Positions 15,797 to 24,876 of a DNA stretch of 64,000 nt are shown piece after piece. The position numbers were made by a program, and so were the translations under genes. Source of the DNA: JASGDC01 sp047605865 (GTDB taxonomy: Bacteria; Actinomycetota; Actinomycetes; Actinomycetales; Micrococcaceae); contig JASGFC010000004.1 of the NCBI GenBank assembly GCA_047605865.1, positions 1 to 64,000 of the forward strand. The letters run 5' to 3'. Each line of letters starts with the position of its first letter. The first letter of the stretch is position 1. The notes under the pieces were generated by a model. It was given only the letters and a program-made list of their open reading frames with translations. It was not told the origin of the DNA and made no database searches.

Positions 15797-17488
15797 ATGT
15801 CTCAGACGCGTCGTTCGCTACGAAACACAAGGAAGGTTTCTACTACCTCCAAGAGGGGTTATGGCTCGCTAGCTTCTTTAGCTCTCATCTTTGTGCTACT
15901 TATTGGTGGTCTTGCGCTAGCAGTTATGAAAGCTGGTGCGAGTTGGACACCCAAATTAGCTCTAGATTTAGAGGGTGGAACTCAAATGATTTTAGCCCCT
16001 AAAGTTAGTGGTGGTGGAGAAATTAACCAGCAACAGCTTAACCAAGCAGTTGAAATTATTCGTCAACGTGTGGATGCTTCTGGAGTTTCTGAGGCAGAAA
16101 TTACCACTCAAGGTGGTAAAAATATCTTAGTCTCTCTTCCTGGTATCCCTGATGAAAAGACACGTGAACTTATTCAAGCCTCAGCTCAAATGACTTTCCG
16201 TCCAGTACTTGAAGAAGCTGTTTCTCAAGCAGGTCAAGCAACGCCAGATGTACCGGTAGGTACTGGTAAAGGCACTGATGGTAGTGACTTAAATTGGATT
16301 ACTCAAGCTGATAAAAATAAATATATGGCTTTAGATTGTACTAAGCCACAGCCAAAACCAACCCAAGCCTCAGATCCAAACAAGGCACTAGTTACTTGTA
16401 ATACTGGTCAAGATACTCATATAAAGTACATTCTTGGTCCAGTTGAAGTCAATGGTTCAGATCTCAAAGACGCAAGTGCTGGTTTAGCTAGCTCATCTAG
16501 TGGCGCTAGCACTGGACAATGGGCTGTTAATCTGCAATTCAATGACCAAGGTACCAAGAAATTTGCTGATGTTACTAAACGCCTCAACAGCAAACAAGGA
16601 GTTCAAAATCAATTTGCCATTACCTTAGATGACCAAGTTGTTTCTGCACCTGGGACTAATGCTGCAATCTTGAATGGACAAGCACAAATTACTGGTAGCT
16701 TCAATGAACAAACTGCTCAGGCTTTAGCTCAACAACTTAAATATGGTGCATTGCCTATTAGCTTTGATATTCAAAGTGATGAGCAAGTTTCTGCTACTCT
16801 AGGTGGGCAGCAACTTAAAGCTGGACTTATTGCCGGACTGATTGGTCTGGGCTTAGTAGTGCTATATTCATTCTTCCAATATCGGGCACTTGCTTTTATT
16901 ACCATTCTTTCTTTAGCAGTTGCTTCTTTATTAACTTATCTATTTGTTACACTTTTCAGTTGGAGTGAAGGTTATAGATTATCTCTTGCCAGTGTTGCTG
17001 GCTTGATTGTTTCCATCGGTATTACCGCGGACTCTTTCATTGTCTTCTTTGAACGTGTACGTGATGAACTTAGAGATGGAAGAAGTCTAGTTACAGCAGT
17101 ACAAGAAGGCTGGCGTAGAGCAATCAGAACAATTATTGCTTCAGATACAGTGAACTTCCTTGCAGCTATTATTCTCTTCTTCCTAGCGGTTGGAAACGTG
17201 CGTGGTTTCGCCTTTACCCTAGGTTTAACTACGGTTGTTGATTTAATTGTAGTAACTTTGTTTACCTATCCTATGATGCAAATCATCTCTCGTACCCGTT
17301 TCTTTGCAGAAGGTCACCCAATGTCTGGACTAGACCCAAATCAGCTTGCTGTTGAAGGTAAAACATATCAAGGTCGTGCAGGTTATGTGAGTAAGAGCGA
17401 GCAACGTTTAACAGAACAATCTATGACAATTGCCGAGCGTAAAGCGTTACAAGCACAACAAGAGAATATTGAGGGTGAGGAAAACTAA
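15797..17488 (+). CDS. secD: Protein translocase subunit SecD
   Basis: A 563-residue SecD that, with SecF and the proton motive force, assists late steps of Sec-dependent export. One N-terminal membrane segment (about 28-48) is followed by L-D-L-E-G-G-T-Q-M, a large periplasmic-type P1 domain (about 60-325) with a Ser/Ala-rich insertion, and five membrane segments with the R-D-E-L-R-D-G-R cytoplasmic loop. The gene lies between ruvB and secF as in other Actinobacteria. The stop is followed after one base by secF. Confidence 0.97.
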   Translation: MSQTRRSLRNTRKVSTTSKRGYGSLASLALIFVLLIGGLALAVMKAGASWTPKLALDLEGGTQMILAPKVSGGGEINQQQLNQAVEIIRQRVDASGVSEAEITTQGGKNILVSLPGIPDEKTRELIQASAQMTFRPVLEEAVSQAGQATPDVPVGTGKGTDGSDLNWITQADKNKYMALDCTKPQPKPTQASDPNKALVTCNTGQDTHIKYILGPVEVNGSDLKDASAGLASSSSGASTGQWAVNLQFNDQGTKKFADVTKRLNSKQGVQNQFAITLDDQVVSAPGTNAAILNGQAQITGSFNEQTAQALAQQLKYGALPISFDIQSDEQVSATLGGQQLKAGLIAGLIGLGLVVLYSFFQYRALAFITILSLAVASLLTYLFVTLFSWSEGYRLSLASVAGLIVSIGITADSFIVFFERVRDELRDGRSLVTAVQEGWRRAIRTIIASDTVNFLAAIILFFLAVGNVRGFAFTLGLTTVVDLIVVTLFTYPMMQIISRTRFFAEGHPMSGLDPNQLAVEGKTYQGRAGYVSKSEQRLTEQSMTIAERKALQAQQENIEGEEN

Positions 17489-17489
17489 T

Positions 17490-18476
17490 ATGGCGAATTT
17501 TGCACAATTTGGTAATGACCTTCACTCTGGTCGTAAATCTTTTGACATCATCGGAAAACGCAAACTCTGGTATCTCATTGCTCTAATTTGTATTGTTTTA
17601 TCAATCTTGGTACCCGTTGTTAAAGGTGGCTTTAATTTAGGTATTGAATTCCGTGGTGGTTCTGAATTCCGTGTTTCACAGCTTCAAGATCCAAAAGATA
17701 AGATTTCTGATGCCGAACAGACTACAAATCAAGTTGCTCCCAATAGTAATCCAAAAGTTACAACTGTTGGTAATGATGCGTTAGTGGTGCAAACAGATCA
17801 GCTACAAGATGCTCAATCTCAACAATTGAGGCAAGCACTGAGCCAAAAGCTGAATGTTCCAAATGATAAAGTAACATCATCTTTTATTGGACCTACATGG
17901 GGTCAAGATGTTACAAAATCTGCGTTGCGAGCACTCGTCATTTTCCTCCTTGCTGTTTCTCTTGTTATGGCACTTTACTTCCGTACATGGAAGATGTCAC
18001 TAGCTGCAATCCTTGCTTTGCTTCATGACCTAATCCTTACAGCTGGAATTTATGCTATTACTGGTTTTGAAGTAACCCCTGCAACAGTTATTGGTTTCTT
18101 AACGATTCTTGGGTACTCAATGTATGACACTGTGGTGGTCTTTGACAAGATTCGTGAAAATACCAGGAATCTTGATAGCGATATGACACGAACTTTCAAG
18201 GATCAGGTTAACCTTGCTGTGAATCAAACTTTGGTACGTTCTATCAACACCTCTGTCGTTGCAGTATTACCAGTTGCTTCTATTTTGTTTATTGGTGCTT
18301 TTTGGCTTGGTGCAGGCACGTTGAAAGATATTTCTTTAGCTTTGTTCATTGGAATTTTGGTGGGAACTTATTCCACTATTTTCATTGCTTCACCTATTTA
18401 TGAAAACCTTCGTGAAAACGAGCCAAAGATTAAAGCTCATGATGCTCAAGTTGAGCATGCAGCAATTCAGGAGTAA
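17490..18476 (+). CDS. secF: Protein translocase subunit SecF
   Basis: A 328-residue partner of SecD. One N-terminal membrane helix is followed by G-I-E-F-R-G-G-S-E-F, a P1 domain with a Gln/Asn-rich insert, and five membrane segments with G-Y-S-M-Y-D-T-V-V-V-F-D-K-I-R-E-N, the SecF signature. I use the ATG at 17490, one base after secD, because GTGAGG at 17475-17480 is well spaced and the protein then starts with M-A-N-F-A-Q-F. An upstream in-frame ATG at 17430 lies inside secD and would add an unconserved tail. Confidence 0.96.
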   Translation: MANFAQFGNDLHSGRKSFDIIGKRKLWYLIALICIVLSILVPVVKGGFNLGIEFRGGSEFRVSQLQDPKDKISDAEQTTNQVAPNSNPKVTTVGNDALVVQTDQLQDAQSQQLRQALSQKLNVPNDKVTSSFIGPTWGQDVTKSALRALVIFLLAVSLVMALYFRTWKMSLAAILALLHDLILTAGIYAITGFEVTPATVIGFLTILGYSMYDTVVVFDKIRENTRNLDSDMTRTFKDQVNLAVNQTLVRSINTSVVAVLPVASILFIGAFWLGAGTLKDISLALFIGILVGTYSTIFIASPIYENLRENEPKIKAHDAQVEHAAIQE

Positions 18477-18512
18477 CTTATTAAGTAAGGCAAAGCACGA
18501 AAGGGGAGTATC

Positions 18513-20786
18513 GTGAGCGATGAAAATCCTATGACCCGCCCTATTAATATGGGAAAAAGGCGTGCTTGGGCCAAAGTACAACTTGCAAAACTTGCCGGTA
18601 AGCAAATTGTAGATCCACCAGAATTTTTAAAGCCGCTCTTAGAAGTAGTTGAGCGCGAAAATCCACAGGCAGATACTTCTGAAATTTTACGTGCCTATAA
18701 AGTTGCTGAAGAAAAGCATGAAGGGCAATTTCGTAAGTCTGGAGAACCATTTGTAACCCACCCAGTTGCTGTTGCCAAAATTTTGGCTGAATTAGGTGCC
18801 TCAGGGGAGATTCTTCAGGCTGCTTTATTGCACGATACTGTTGAAGATACTGATTACACTTTGGAGGAACTCACAGAGGAGTTCGGGCCATCTGTTGCTC
18901 ATATGGTTAATGGTGTCACTAAATTAGACAAAGTTGTTTATGGTGAAGCTGCACAGGCAGAAACAGTACGAAAAATGCTTGTGGCTATGGCCAAGGATAT
19001 CCGAGTTCTTCTCATTAAACTTGCTGATCGTACTCATAATGCTAGAACATGGGATGCTATGCCTGCTGATAGAAGAGCAGTTAAGGCAGAAGAAACCATC
19101 GAGATTTTTGCTCCCTTAGCGCATCGACTTGGTATTAGTTCTATTAAATGGGAACTTGAAGAACGCTCTTTCCAAGCACTATATCCAAAGGTATATGAGG
19201 AAATTGTTCGTATGGTTCAAGAAAGAGCCCCCGAACGGGAAAAATTACTCAAAAAAGTAAAAAAAATCATTGAAGAAGATTTAAAGACAGCACACGTTAA
19301 AGCCCAGATTAGTGCTAGAAATAAACACTACTATTCTATTTACCAGAAAATGATTGGTCGCGGTAAAGAATTTGATGAAATATATGACCTTATGGGTGTA
19401 AGAATCCTAGTGGATACGGTTAGCGATTGTTATGCAACACTTGGTGCTATTCACGCTCAATGGAACCCTATTCATGGGCGTTTCAAAGACTATATTGCAA
19501 TGCCGAAGTTTAATATGTATCAATCATTGCATACTACTGTTGTTGGTCCTGAAGGTAAACCTGTTGAAATCCAGATTAGAACATTCGATATGCATGAGCG
19601 AGCTGAGTTTGGTTTAGCAGCACATTGGAAGTACAAAGCTAAAAACCGTGGCGAAGATCTTGTTGATAACAAGCCCATTGACAATAAATGGTTACAATCA
19701 CTTATTGACTGGCAGAATGAAACCGATGATTCTGCTGAGTTTATAGATTCACTTAAACACGAAATTGGTGGCACTGAGGTTTACGTGTACACGCCTGCTG
19801 GAGAAGTTAAAGCATTACCTGCAGATTCTACTCCTGTTGACTTTGCTTATGCTGTACATACTGATGTAGGTAGTAGAACTATAGGCGCACGTATTAATGG
19901 AAAAATGGTTCCACTTTCTACAGTTTTAAACAACGGCGATACTGTACAAATTATCACTTCAAAAGATAATAACGCTGGTCCGAGCCGAGATTGGCTTGAT
20001 TTTGTAAAAAGCGCTCGTGCTAGAAACAAAATTAAGCAATGGTTTAGCAAAGAACGAAGAGATGAATATATAGAGCAAGGCAAGAGCGAACTTGTTAAAT
20101 ATATGCGTAAGCAGAATATGCCGTATCATCGTTTGATTACTCCTGAAGCCTTGAGTGTGCTTGTAGATGAATCTCGGTATTCTACCCTTGATAACATTTA
20201 TGCTGCCTTAGGATCAGGAGACCTTCAAGCTAAAACGATTGCTCGCAAACTTCTTAATATTCATGGTGGTGAAGAAGCTGCTGAAGAAGAAGTCATTGAA
20301 GAGGTAACACCTTTTACTAAACGTAAACAGCAATCTTCTGAAACTGGTGTTTATGTTAATGGTGTTACTGGTGTAGATATTAAATTGGCGCCGTGCTGTC
20401 ACCCTGTTCCAGGAGATGAAATCTTTGGTTTTGTTACTCAAGGAAATGGTATTACGGTGCACCGTAAAGCCTGTACGAATAGTAAAGAACTCATGAAGCA
20501 AAAAGACAGGTTAATTGACGTTTCGTGGAGTAACAATGATAAGGGTACGTATACTATCGAGTTACAAGTTGAAGCTTTAGATAAAGCTGGTCTTCTGAGC
20601 GAAGTGGTCAGTACCCTTGCAGAGAATAAAGTAAGTATTACTTCTGCTGATGTGAAGACTTCAGATGATAGGTTTGCACTTCTAAATTTTGTTTTTGAGA
20701 TGGCAGACCCGCACCATTTAGAATCTGTGATGAAGGCTGTGCGTCAAGTTGACGGCGTGTTTGATGTATACCGAAAAAACGGCTAG
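18513..20786 (+). CDS. rel: Bifunctional (p)ppGpp synthetase/hydrolase (Rel/SpoT homologue)
   Basis: A long RSH enzyme of 757 residues that makes and degrades the stringent-response alarmone. The HD hydrolase domain (about 50-200) has L-L-H-D-T-V-E-D-T. The synthetase domain (about 235-390) has Y-D-L-M-G-V-R and G-R-F-K-D-Y-I-A-M-P. The R-x-K-D form is that of bifunctional enzymes rather than the E-x-D-D of synthetase-only RelA. TGS (about 420-480), a Cys-containing helical/zinc-finger region (A-P-C-C-H-P) and a C-terminal ACT domain follow. The GTG start is preceded by AAAGGGGAG. The 3' end is overlapped by 149 bases of the convergent AbiEi-like frame. Confidence 0.96.
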   Translation: MSDENPMTRPINMGKRRAWAKVQLAKLAGKQIVDPPEFLKPLLEVVERENPQADTSEILRAYKVAEEKHEGQFRKSGEPFVTHPVAVAKILAELGASGEILQAALLHDTVEDTDYTLEELTEEFGPSVAHMVNGVTKLDKVVYGEAAQAETVRKMLVAMAKDIRVLLIKLADRTHNARTWDAMPADRRAVKAEETIEIFAPLAHRLGISSIKWELEERSFQALYPKVYEEIVRMVQERAPEREKLLKKVKKIIEEDLKTAHVKAQISARNKHYYSIYQKMIGRGKEFDEIYDLMGVRILVDTVSDCYATLGAIHAQWNPIHGRFKDYIAMPKFNMYQSLHTTVVGPEGKPVEIQIRTFDMHERAEFGLAAHWKYKAKNRGEDLVDNKPIDNKWLQSLIDWQNETDDSAEFIDSLKHEIGGTEVYVYTPAGEVKALPADSTPVDFAYAVHTDVGSRTIGARINGKMVPLSTVLNNGDTVQIITSKDNNAGPSRDWLDFVKSARARNKIKQWFSKERRDEYIEQGKSELVKYMRKQNMPYHRLITPEALSVLVDESRYSTLDNIYAALGSGDLQAKTIARKLLNIHGGEEAAEEEVIEEVTPFTKRKQQSSETGVYVNGVTGVDIKLAPCCHPVPGDEIFGFVTQGNGITVHRKACTNSKELMKQKDRLIDVSWSNNDKGTYTIELQVEALDKAGLLSEVVSTLAENKVSITSADVKTSDDRFALLNFVFEMADPHHLESVMKAVRQVDGVFDVYRKNG

Positions 20787-21381
20787 TTATCGCCGGGGTT
20801 TGTGGCATGGGGTAGTGCTCTTTGGCTCTTCTGACACGTTCAAGGGCTCTGGGAGCAAGTTTGCGTTTATTCTCACGTAGTCGCTGTTCTACATCATTGT
20901 AATTGGTAATAGTTTTCAAAAGATAAAGGTATTTTGCTGCTTCGCCACTATTATGACATTCCAAAGATAAATCAAAAGCAGTGCGTTCAGGGGTTGTGAC
21001 TCTTTGCCGAGAAAGGTAAAGAATATCTTGTGGTTCTAAACTCATTTCGTGGATACGAGTGCAAGCAAATTTAAATTTCTTACTGGTACGTTGTCCAGGG
21101 TCACAGGTGATATCGATAAAATCTGGTGCTTTAATCAATCCGTAAATCCATAAGGCTGTGAGCCAAGAGAATGTTATTTTATGGTGAAGCGTAGCTGGAA
21201 TAACTGAGGCAACAGCTTGGACTCGCACTTCTGGAGAGTCACGATAGCCTGTAGAAACGTAAACATTACCGATGTAGTGTTTCAGGATGCCATCAATGCA
21301 TAATGCTTGGAGTTCATGAGGGGTAAAATCACGACCCGAAATGAAAATATCTTCAGGTACTACTACTTGTTGCAATTCCAT
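20638..21381 (-). CDS. AbiEi-antitoxin-like protein with a C-terminus read antisense to rel
   Basis: A 247-residue protein. The first 195 or so residues resemble the AbiEi antitoxin-like family found near rel in several Actinobacteria: an N-terminal winged-helix-like segment, then W-L-T-A-L-W-I-Y-G-L and R-V-T-T-P-E-R-T-A-F-D-L-S, comparable to T-P-x-R-T-x-x-D-L in that family. No AbiEii toxin gene is adjacent, so it would be an orphan. The last 49 or so residues are read antisense to the ACT domain of rel and look like a read-through extension rather than a domain. No clear ribosome-binding site precedes the ATG. Function is unproven. Confidence 0.7.
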   Translation of the reverse strand: MELQQVVVPEDIFISGRDFTPHELQALCIDGILKHYIGNVYVSTGYRDSPEVRVQAVASVIPATLHHKITFSWLTALWIYGLIKAPDFIDITCDPGQRTSKKFKFACTRIHEMSLEPQDILYLSRQRVTTPERTAFDLSLECHNSGEAAKYLYLLKTITNYNDVEQRLRENKRKLAPRALERVRRAKEHYPMPQTPAITSRFFGIHQTRRQLDAQPSSQILNGAGLPSQKQNLEVQTYHLKSSHQQK

Positions 21382-21501
21382 GTGTTAAGTATTCAAGAAA
21401 AGCTAGCAAAGCAAAAGCAATTGTGTTGTTTTAACTAAAAAATATTGCTGAAACTGTAGCTTAAGCTGAATTATTGGCTGGAATTTGTTGTTATTCCACA
21501 A

Positions 21502-22734
21502 CTACTTGCTTAACATATCGAGCCAGCTTTTCTTGGTAGCCAGCTCTTCTTCTAATTGATTTTTTTCATCTCCACTTGCACTGGCAATTTGCTCTTCTAG
21601 CTTTTCAATAGCTTCATTAAGCTGGGTAATCATGGCAGAACTGCGAGCTGCCTTTTCAGGGTCGTTATCTCGCCAGTTTTTCTCTTCTGCATCTTTATGT
21701 GCTTTTTCAACGGCACGCATCCTATTTTCAATGTCTCGTTGTTGAGTACGTGGCACCATTCCTGCAGCTTCAAAACGTTCAGTGATTTCTTTAAGTTTTT
21801 TCCTTGAGCTTTCAACATCTTTGATAGGTAAGAGAGCCTCTGCTTCGTTGAGAGCAGCAAGTTTTGGCTCTACATTTTGGGCTAACTCTTGATCTTTTTC
21901 TTCCATGGCTTTTTGTTTGTTATCGAAAAAGACCTGTTGTGCATCACGAAATTGAGTCCAGAGTTTCTCATCTTCTTTACGTGCAACTCGTGGTGATGAT
22001 TTCCACTGATCCATGAGCTTTTTATACTCTTTGGTAGTTTCTACCCAATCCGTTGAGTCTTGAATGCTTGTAGCTTTTTCAATGAGAGCTCTTTTAGCTT
22101 TTTTAGCCTCATTGTTTTTCTTACTTTGCTGTGTATAGAATTCACGACGGTTTTTATCAAAGATATTTCGTGATTTTTTAACCCGTTGCCATAGTTCATC
22201 TTCTTGAGCTTTTGGAATACGTGGACCAGTTTTTTGTGCTATTTTCCAGTTATCGAAAGCTGTATTAATTTTCTCGGTACTTTGTTTCCATTGAGTTTTA
22301 GCAGGGTCTTGACCTGCAATTTCTTCAAAAGATTTTACAATGGCTTCACGATTTTCAATAGCTTGTTGCAGGTTTATTTTGCGTTGCTCTTCTTCTTGAA
22401 CCTTAAGTGCTGATATTTTTTCTTCAACATTACTTAAGCGTTGTTTAAGAGCTTCAGTGTTACCGAATGCTTTAGACTCATCAATGTGTTTCTTCAGTTT
22501 GTCTACTGAAGCTGCAATATCTTTTGCAGAAGCACCATGTTGTTCTACACGCTGCTCGTTCAGTTTGACTGATGCTTCCAGTGCATCGTATTTTTTAGTG
22601 AAATAGGCAAGGGCATCTTCAGGCTTTGAATTGGGTACTTGTCCAAGAAGTGTAGCGTTTTCGTCATGGCCTAAATAAACTCTTCCTTCAGAATCGACAT
22701 AGCCGAGGTCGTTTGTTAAAGTTGGCTCAGTCAT
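21502..22734 (-). CDS. DUF349 domain-containing coiled-coil protein
   Basis: A 410-residue, highly charged, largely helical protein with repeated units of the type W-K-x-A/I-x-K-x-G-P/x-x-R-x-x-E-x-x-L-W-x-x-F/V, for example K-T-G-P-R-I-P-K-A-Q-E-D-E-L-W and S-S-P-R-V-A-R-K-E-D-E-K-L-W. Those are DUF349 repeats. Coiled coil is likely around 60-135 and at the C-terminus. The biochemical role is not established for the family. AAGGGG precedes the ATG by 9 bases. It lies just after the membrane cyclophilin gene on the same strand, in the usual actinobacterial pairing. Confidence 0.88.
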   Translation of the reverse strand: MTEPTLTNDLGYVDSEGRVYLGHDENATLLGQVPNSKPEDALAYFTKKYDALEASVKLNEQRVEQHGASAKDIAASVDKLKKHIDESKAFGNTEALKQRLSNVEEKISALKVQEEEQRKINLQQAIENREAIVKSFEEIAGQDPAKTQWKQSTEKINTAFDNWKIAQKTGPRIPKAQEDELWQRVKKSRNIFDKNRREFYTQQSKKNNEAKKAKRALIEKATSIQDSTDWVETTKEYKKLMDQWKSSPRVARKEDEKLWTQFRDAQQVFFDNKQKAMEEKDQELAQNVEPKLAALNEAEALLPIKDVESSRKKLKEITERFEAAGMVPRTQQRDIENRMRAVEKAHKDAEEKNWRDNDPEKAARSSAMITQLNEAIEKLEEQIASASGDEKNQLEEELATKKSWLDMLSK

Positions 22735-22768
22735 GATGAAATACCCCTTAGTAAATTCTCTTGTATGT

Positions 22769-23437
22769 CTAGTTTATCGTGAAACTTTGTATTTGTACTT
22801 TATCTTTTGGTGCCCCGTCAGCAGATCCATCAGAGGTGCCTGCTTGTGCAATTTTATTGAGAACATCCATACCACTGGTAACTTTACCAATAACGGTATA
22901 ACCGCCTGCAGTATCAGAAGGAATTTTAGAATCTTTATACACTAAGAAGAACTGGCTACCTTGTGAATAAGCATTTCCTGATTGGCGTGCAACAGCTACA
23001 GTTCCTGCAGGGTAGTTATCGCCTTGAGGAGCGTTTTCAATAGGACCCCAACTGAAATCAGGTCCACCAGTACCATCGCCACGAGGGTCTCCACATTGTA
23101 GGACGTAGATTTCACTGGTAGTTAAGCGATGGCAACTAGTGTTATTAAAGAATTTTTTATCGCTGAGAGATTTAAAGACAGATACACCTTGTGGTGCTTT
23201 TGTACCATCAAGTTGAAGTTGGATATCACCTTGAGAAGTTTTAATATTACCGGTTAGTGTTTTACCTGCTGCGATAGTTTTAGCAGGGACATCTCCGGTG
23301 TTACTATCTGTGGAAGTTGGAGCTGCTTGGGTCACTGACTGATCATGGTTATAAAAGGTATAGCTAACTCCACCGATAGCACCAATTGTAAGGATTGCCG
23401 CAACGGCAATAACGTTGTTCTTTCGAGAATTGCTCAT
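22769..23437 (-). CDS. Membrane-anchored cyclophilin-type peptidyl-prolyl isomerase
   Basis: A 222-residue protein with an N-terminal membrane segment (about 9-29), a Thr/Ser-rich linker (about 30-60) and a cyclophilin domain. Recognisable motifs are C-H-R-L (catalytic Arg position), Q-C-G-D-P-R-G-D-G-T-G-G-P and G-S-Q-F-F-L-V. The domain faces outside the membrane and probably helps fold exported proteins. The start lacks a Shine-Dalgarno sequence but has TATAAT 7 bases upstream, which suggests a leaderless transcript. It is divergent from hisS. Confidence 0.92.
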   Translation of the reverse strand: MSNSRKNNVIAVAAILTIGAIGGVSYTFYNHDQSVTQAAPTSTDSNTGDVPAKTIAAGKTLTGNIKTSQGDIQLQLDGTKAPQGVSVFKSLSDKKFFNNTSCHRLTTSEIYVLQCGDPRGDGTGGPDFSWGPIENAPQGDNYPAGTVAVARQSGNAYSQGSQFFLVYKDSKIPSDTAGGYTVIGKVTSGMDVLNKIAQAGTSDGSADGAPKDKVQIQSFTIN

Positions 23438-23444
23438 GGGTATT

Positions 23445-23450
23445 ATTATA
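23445..23450 (-). promoter_or_regulatory. -10 element of the cyclophilin gene (leaderless)
   Basis: A perfect TATAAT on the minus strand ends 7 bases before the ATG at 23437, so transcription should start at or within a base or two of the start codon. No ribosome-binding site is present. Confidence 0.6.
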
Positions 23451-23493
23451 TAATGTAATTATCTCTTATCCAGCATAGCTACAAGGACAATAC

Positions 23494-24825
23494 ATGGCAC
23501 GAAAAGCTTCACTTTCAGGTTTTCCAGAATGGCTACCTGAAGAACGTGCTATTGAGGTCCACTGTATTGATATTTTAAGAAAAGTTTTCTTGCTTCACGG
23601 CTTTAGTGAGATTGAAACGCGGGCGGTTGAGCCAATTTCTCAGATGCTTCAAAAAGGTGAAATTGATAAAGAAATTTATGTTATTTCTCGTTTTCACGAT
23701 GAAGGTTCCTCAAAAAAAGATCCTTTGGCTTTGCATTTTGATTTAACAGTACCTTTTGCTAGGTATGTTAAAGACAATGTACCTTTTCTTAATTTTCCTT
23801 TCAAACGTTTTCAAATTCAAAAAGTATGGCGTGGTGAACGTCCACAAGATGGAAGGCAACGAGAATTTACTCAGGTCGATATCGATATTGTTAATGAAGA
23901 AACCCTACCCCTTGAGAGTGAAGCAGAGCTTTTAACAACAATATTGGAAGCATTAAAAGCACTACCTTTACCAGGTTTTACAGTAAGAATTAACAATCGT
24001 AAAATCTCTGAGGGGTTCTATCGTGCTCATGGGATAGAAAATCCCAGTAAAGTATTACAACTTATCGACAAATTAGAAAAAATTGGCCCTGAAAAAGTGA
24101 GCCAACTTTTGCATCAAGAAGGTCTTACAGCTAAGCAAATTGAAGCAGCACTTTCTTTAGCTCAGATTAGGGATCATGATACTGACAGGGCGTTATCTCA
24201 GGCTAAAAGTTTGATGGCAGATGCATCTGACTCTGATCTCTTTGATCAAGGTTATCAAGAACTGCAACAGCTACTTTCCATGATAGATACTGAGCATATT
24301 GATATAGATTTTAGTATTGCTCGTGGACTTGATTACTATACTGGCACTGTTTATGAAACAGAATTGACAGGTCATGAAGATTTAGGTTCTATTTGCTCTG
24401 GCGGGCGCTACGATTCCTTAGTTCACCTTGGGAAGAAGAGTTACCCTGGAGTTGGAATTTCAATTGGGCTTTCTAGATTATTGTCAAGACTTATTGGAAA
24501 CGAACTTATCACGATGAATCGTAAACATCCTGCAGTGGTCTATATTGCCTTAAACAATGACCAAGAGCGTAGACAGGTTGCAGAAGTTGCTCAGAAACTT
24601 CGTAGTCGTGGAATTCCAGTAGAGCAAAGTTTAAAAGCGGCAAAATTTGGTAAGCAAATTAAAAATGCCGATAAATTAGCTATCCCTTATGTGTGGTTTA
24701 TTCAAGAAGATGGTAGCCATCAAATTAAAGATATCCGAACGGGTAAGCAGTTCGAGGTTGATGCTGCAACGTGGACACCAGCTACAGAAGAACTCACTCC
24801 GTCCTTAATCACACACTTTAACTGA
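23494..24825 (+). CDS. hisS: Histidine-tRNA ligase
   Basis: A 443-residue class II synthetase that charges tRNA-His. The histidine-specific motifs are R-G-L-D-Y-Y-T-G-T-V-Y-E and S-G-G-R-Y-D (HisA region), with motif 2 in R-F-Q-I-Q-K-V-W-R-G-E-R-P and R-E-F-T-Q-V-D. The C-terminal 100 residues form the anticodon-binding alpha/beta domain. AAGGA is 6-9 bases before the ATG. The upstream cyclophilin and downstream aspS are its usual actinobacterial neighbours. Confidence 0.97.
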   Translation: MARKASLSGFPEWLPEERAIEVHCIDILRKVFLLHGFSEIETRAVEPISQMLQKGEIDKEIYVISRFHDEGSSKKDPLALHFDLTVPFARYVKDNVPFLNFPFKRFQIQKVWRGERPQDGRQREFTQVDIDIVNEETLPLESEAELLTTILEALKALPLPGFTVRINNRKISEGFYRAHGIENPSKVLQLIDKLEKIGPEKVSQLLHQEGLTAKQIEAALSLAQIRDHDTDRALSQAKSLMADASDSDLFDQGYQELQQLLSMIDTEHIDIDFSIARGLDYYTGTVYETELTGHEDLGSICSGGRYDSLVHLGKKSYPGVGISIGLSRLLSRLIGNELITMNRKHPAVVYIALNNDQERRQVAEVAQKLRSRGIPVEQSLKAAKFGKQIKNADKLAIPYVWFIQEDGSHQIKDIRTGKQFEVDAATWTPATEELTPSLITHFN

Positions 24826-24876
24826 TAAGATAATGTCATAATTCTTTTATTTCCCAAACTTTTAAGGACTAGACTT

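Noticed and set aside
17430..17489. An N-terminally extended secF starting inside secD.
   Set aside because: The added residues (M-P-S-V-K-R-Y-K-H-N) are a frame-shifted reading of the SecD tail. The ATG at 17490 has a good ribosome-binding site and matches the family start.
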